From positions 294,813 to 358,812 of the forward strand of contig JALMLS010000385.1 in NCBI GenBank assembly GCA_038496445.1: 64,000 nt of DNA. The letters are read 5' to 3'. Under the pieces are notes generated by a model. The model was not told the origin of the DNA. It did not search any database and was given only the letters and a program-made list of their open reading frames with translations. Position 1 is the stretch's first letter, and each line of letters opens with the position of its first letter. Both the position numbers and the translations under genes were made by a program. Below, piece by piece: positions 62,301 to 64,000 of the stretch. The DNA comes from Trichosphaerium sp. ATCC 40318. Lineage: Eukaryota > Discosea > Flabellinia > Trichosidae.

Positions 62301-62351
62301 TTAGGCGGTTAGCGTTACGGTATATACCATAGCAATACCAATGGCGCTCAT
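59346..62351 (-). CDS. IK: RED/IK-like splicing factor
   Basis: Minus-strand gene with many introns. N-terminus MSAIEEISNPIAPEGFK and GLSNADFRRILSTPRPEEP match the RED N-terminal pattern. The core has FLGGDDEHTHLVKGLD, the most conserved RED segment, then YNVLDSAKEELPTLITHS. A Pro/Lys linker of MVGPAKPP repeats follows (about 60520-60380), then SYTECYPG, a SDEEEDLMK stretch, KKWDFETDEDWEAYEAKR and AAFQFGVKMADGRRTRK near the end. In animals and plants RED binds SMU1 and joins the spliceosomal B complex to activate splicing. The gene ends FKDMSLFK. Compared with human RED (557 residues) it lacks the Arg/Glu/Asp dipeptide repeat. The family assignment is firm; some internal exons are approximate. 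Confidence 0.88.
60380..60525 (-). repeat. coding repeat MVGPAKPP
   Basis: Six or so 24-30-bp units encoding PPMVGPAKPP or PPSM variants in the RED/IK gene, in the place where the RED dipeptide repeat lies in animals. Low-complexity linker. Confidence 0.7.
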
Positions 62352-62692
62352 TTTCTCAATCGTTAAATGTCAGTAATAGGGTGAATTTTGCTTGCTCTTT
62401 CAAGAGCTATTAGCGGTTTGAATCTAACGTCCTATGGTGCGTTGATGTTATTGTTTAGTTTCGCTCTCGGCAATTACTTTTGACTTGCGCAAAAAAAAAA
62501 AAAAGCACGGTCGGTTATAACGTGAAATCTGGCCTTCAACAAAAGAAAAACACCCCAAAAAGCACTCTCTTACACAAGATTTATTTCGCAGTACATACAG
62601 AAACAAAAATACAAGCCTCAGCGACGTTACGAAATGTCAACGCCACGTTTACGGAAAAGCGGGCAAATTACTTCTGTTTACGCGTTTACGCC
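62352..62692. other. gap between RED/IK and twin-CX9C genes
   Basis: About 340 bp including an A-rich run at 62490-62503. No exon seen. Confidence 0.3.
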
Positions 62693-62998
62693 TCAAAGCG
62701 CGTTTTTTGCCTCCATGCGCGCCGCGTTGAGCTCATGACGACACTTATCAAATTGTTTTACTCTTTGAGAACAGTCCATGTAATCCTCCTTGGTGAACTT
62801 TTGTTGCATTCTGAGTATTTCGCATGTTGTGTAAAGAATAAATTCATTTCCGCAGGTTTCTGTCTTATAACGCGCAATACAGCTCTGACATAGATCGTCG
62901 TATACTTGTTTTAACGATTTACGCGTCTCTGTTGGTGTACACCATAATGCGGTGTGTCTGGAGCCTTTTGCATTGAACCTGGCTTGTGTAGCGCTCAT
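62693..62998 (-). CDS. twin-CX9C (CHCH-type) small protein
   Basis: 101 residues, no intron, ATG start. Two CX9C motifs are visible: CGNEFILYTTC and CSQRVKQFDKC, separated by a 16-residue helix-like spacer. This is the coiled-coil-helix-coiled-coil-helix pattern. Such proteins are imported into the mitochondrial intermembrane space by Mia40/Erv1 and form disulfides; members include COX assembly factors and Cmc-type proteins. Further Cys (CQSC) precede the first motif. The N-terminus has no presequence, as expected for Mia40 substrates. It is upstream of the RED/IK gene on the same strand. Which CHCH member it is cannot be decided. Confidence 0.65.
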   Translation of the reverse strand: MSATQARFNAKGSRHTALWCTPTETRKSLKQVYDDLCQSCIARYKTETCGNEFILYTTCEILRMQQKFTKEDYMDCSQRVKQFDKCRHELNAARMEAKNAL

Positions 62999-64000
62999 TT
63001 ATTGCTGTTACGGGTGCGTAGCAAAACTAACTAATGATAAGCGATTTAAGCGAGACAATAACAAAAGGTACAATTATTTAAGAACAAATAGCCATGGGCT
63101 GTGAAAAAGACAAATCTTTGTTTGTGGAACTAACTAAAGGTGATTGGTGCTTACGTGTGTTTCATTTTATTCACAGCAAAAAAAATGAAGTGCTATAACC
63201 CAAATTCATCTGCTGTATATCTACATTAGAACACAAGTTGTAACAACAAAAATATAAATACCAACCAAACAAAAATACAAACTATGCAACAAAGCAAACC
63301 CTAAAATACTAAATACACAGTAACCTAACCCTAAGTTTGTCCTAGGGTTGTAACCCTAACCCTAACCCTAACCAACATCAAATATATAACTATTATTAGA
63401 CTTAACTTTAATCACAAATTTTTACTTACTCCAAAATCCAACTTAAAAATAATAGGTTAAGGTACTATTGCAGAGATGCCAAATGTTTTAGCAGATTCTG
63501 ACCCTTGAGAATAATACCCTTTGAAAAAATAGAATACTTTTTCTTATGTAAAACACTGCTGCAATGTTGGTAAAAGCAACTAAATTTGTGTTGGTGGCAT
63601 ACATGCTGAGATAGCCATTTTTGGGATCTTTTTTTGTTTTTGACAACCAAAATCCAGTTGATTTTCATTTGATAAAAGTTTGTATGGGGGCCTTGATTAC
63701 AATAATGCCTATGTCAACCTTAGATATGTATTTGTATGTAATTTTAGTCATAGATTATGATGCAACAAACGATATTACCATATGTGGTCACCATGTAAAG
63801 TTATTAATACATATGTTGCTTTCACCTTTTCTTACAACACATTTTTGCATGTAGTCTCAACCATGTGCATTATGAAAAAAGTGCCAATTTTGCGTGTGGT
63901 CGTAATATTTAGCATATATCATGGTACAAACATGTATTTTGATGGGTGACATATATGCAATTCGAAACTGGTGAATTGTGAAAGAGTTAGGGTTGTAATG
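62999..64000. other. gene-free right end with telomere-like tract
   Basis: About 1 kb of AT-rich DNA without a supported gene; open frames at 63465 and 63621 are short and lack family features. Holds the CCCTAA tract and an isolated TTAGGG-like motif near the window's edge (GTTAGGGTTG at 63986-63995). Confidence 0.4.
63351..63373 (+). repeat. interstitial telomere-like repeat (CCCTAA)n
   Basis: About 3.5 uninterrupted units of CCCTAA, with further CCTAACCCTAA at 63324-63334 and a CCTAGGGTTG motif in between. TTAGGG is a common eukaryotic telomere unit. More than 600 bp of sequence continues beyond the tract, so it is interstitial or subtelomeric, not a terminal array. Confidence 0.75.

Noticed and set aside
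63351-63373. True chromosome end
   Set aside because: The tract is short and more than 600 bp of unique sequence follows, so it is not a terminal telomere within this window.

Overview
The window is intron-rich, AT-rich nuclear DNA from a free-living eukaryotic microbe. The best guess is an amoebozoan related to dictyostelids, variosean or protosteloid amoebae. That guess rests on gene content: a giant PATS1-type ROCO kinase (PH-GRAM/myotubularin-LRR-Roc-COR-kinase-WD40), a fibro-slime/PA14-type surface protein, a single-pass protein with a Frizzled-type cysteine-rich domain, coronin, a TPP1-type sedolisin, and Ras and Rho GTPases. Genes are close together on both strands. Introns are mostly 35-60 nt, very often begin GTACGT and end TAG. 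No rRNA, tRNA or CRISPR was recognised.

Layout. 0.6-3.4 kb: F-box genes, with one intact F-box/LRR gene and one decayed relative. 4.5-6.8 kb (minus): Frizzled-CRD membrane protein with Pro/Thr/Asn-rich repeat stalks. 8.2-18.5 kb (plus): one very large PATS1-like gene whose myotubularin domain has lost its catalytic Cys and Arg, and whose kinase has no normal glycine-rich loop. 18.6-20.2 kb: a second decayed LRR gene and a broken secreted-protein gene. 20.7-23.2 kb: TPP1-like serine carboxyl peptidase. 23.7-33.6 kb: three surface-protein genes (two minus, one plus). 33.9-37.1 kb: three unrecognised genes, one possibly with a Skp1/BTB-like N-terminus. 37.5-45.0 kb: PPP phosphatase, an unknown basic protein, a histidine-phosphatase (phosphoglycerate-mutase superfamily) protein and an LRR protein. 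45.3-47.0 kb: a divergent pair of paralogues from a family I do not recognise. 47.5-52.6 kb: Ras, an LCAT/PDAT-like acyltransferase and an atypical Rho. 52.7-56.1 kb: a small unknown protein, a multi-exon unknown gene and an LRR protein. 56.4-63.0 kb (minus): coronin, RED/IK splicing factor and a twin-CX9C mitochondrial-type protein. 63.0-64.0 kb: gene-free DNA with a short CCCTAA tract.

Together the genes suggest a cell rich in surface reception (Frizzled-CRD, fibro-slime, beta-helix/Cys-rich receptor), small-GTPase and cytoskeletal signalling (PATS1, Ras, Rho, coronin) and lysosomal digestion (TPP1). The palindrome CACGTG is strikingly over-represented (at least 45 copies seen by eye) and several copies lie 80-125 bp upstream of start codons, suggesting a general bHLH- or bZIP-type regulatory element. 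The most unusual structural finding is a 114-bp sequence present identically in two introns of the PATS1-like gene, offset by exactly 900 bp.

Exon boundaries are inferred by eye from frame, family similarity and GT-AG sites, so gene spans are firmer than individual exons.
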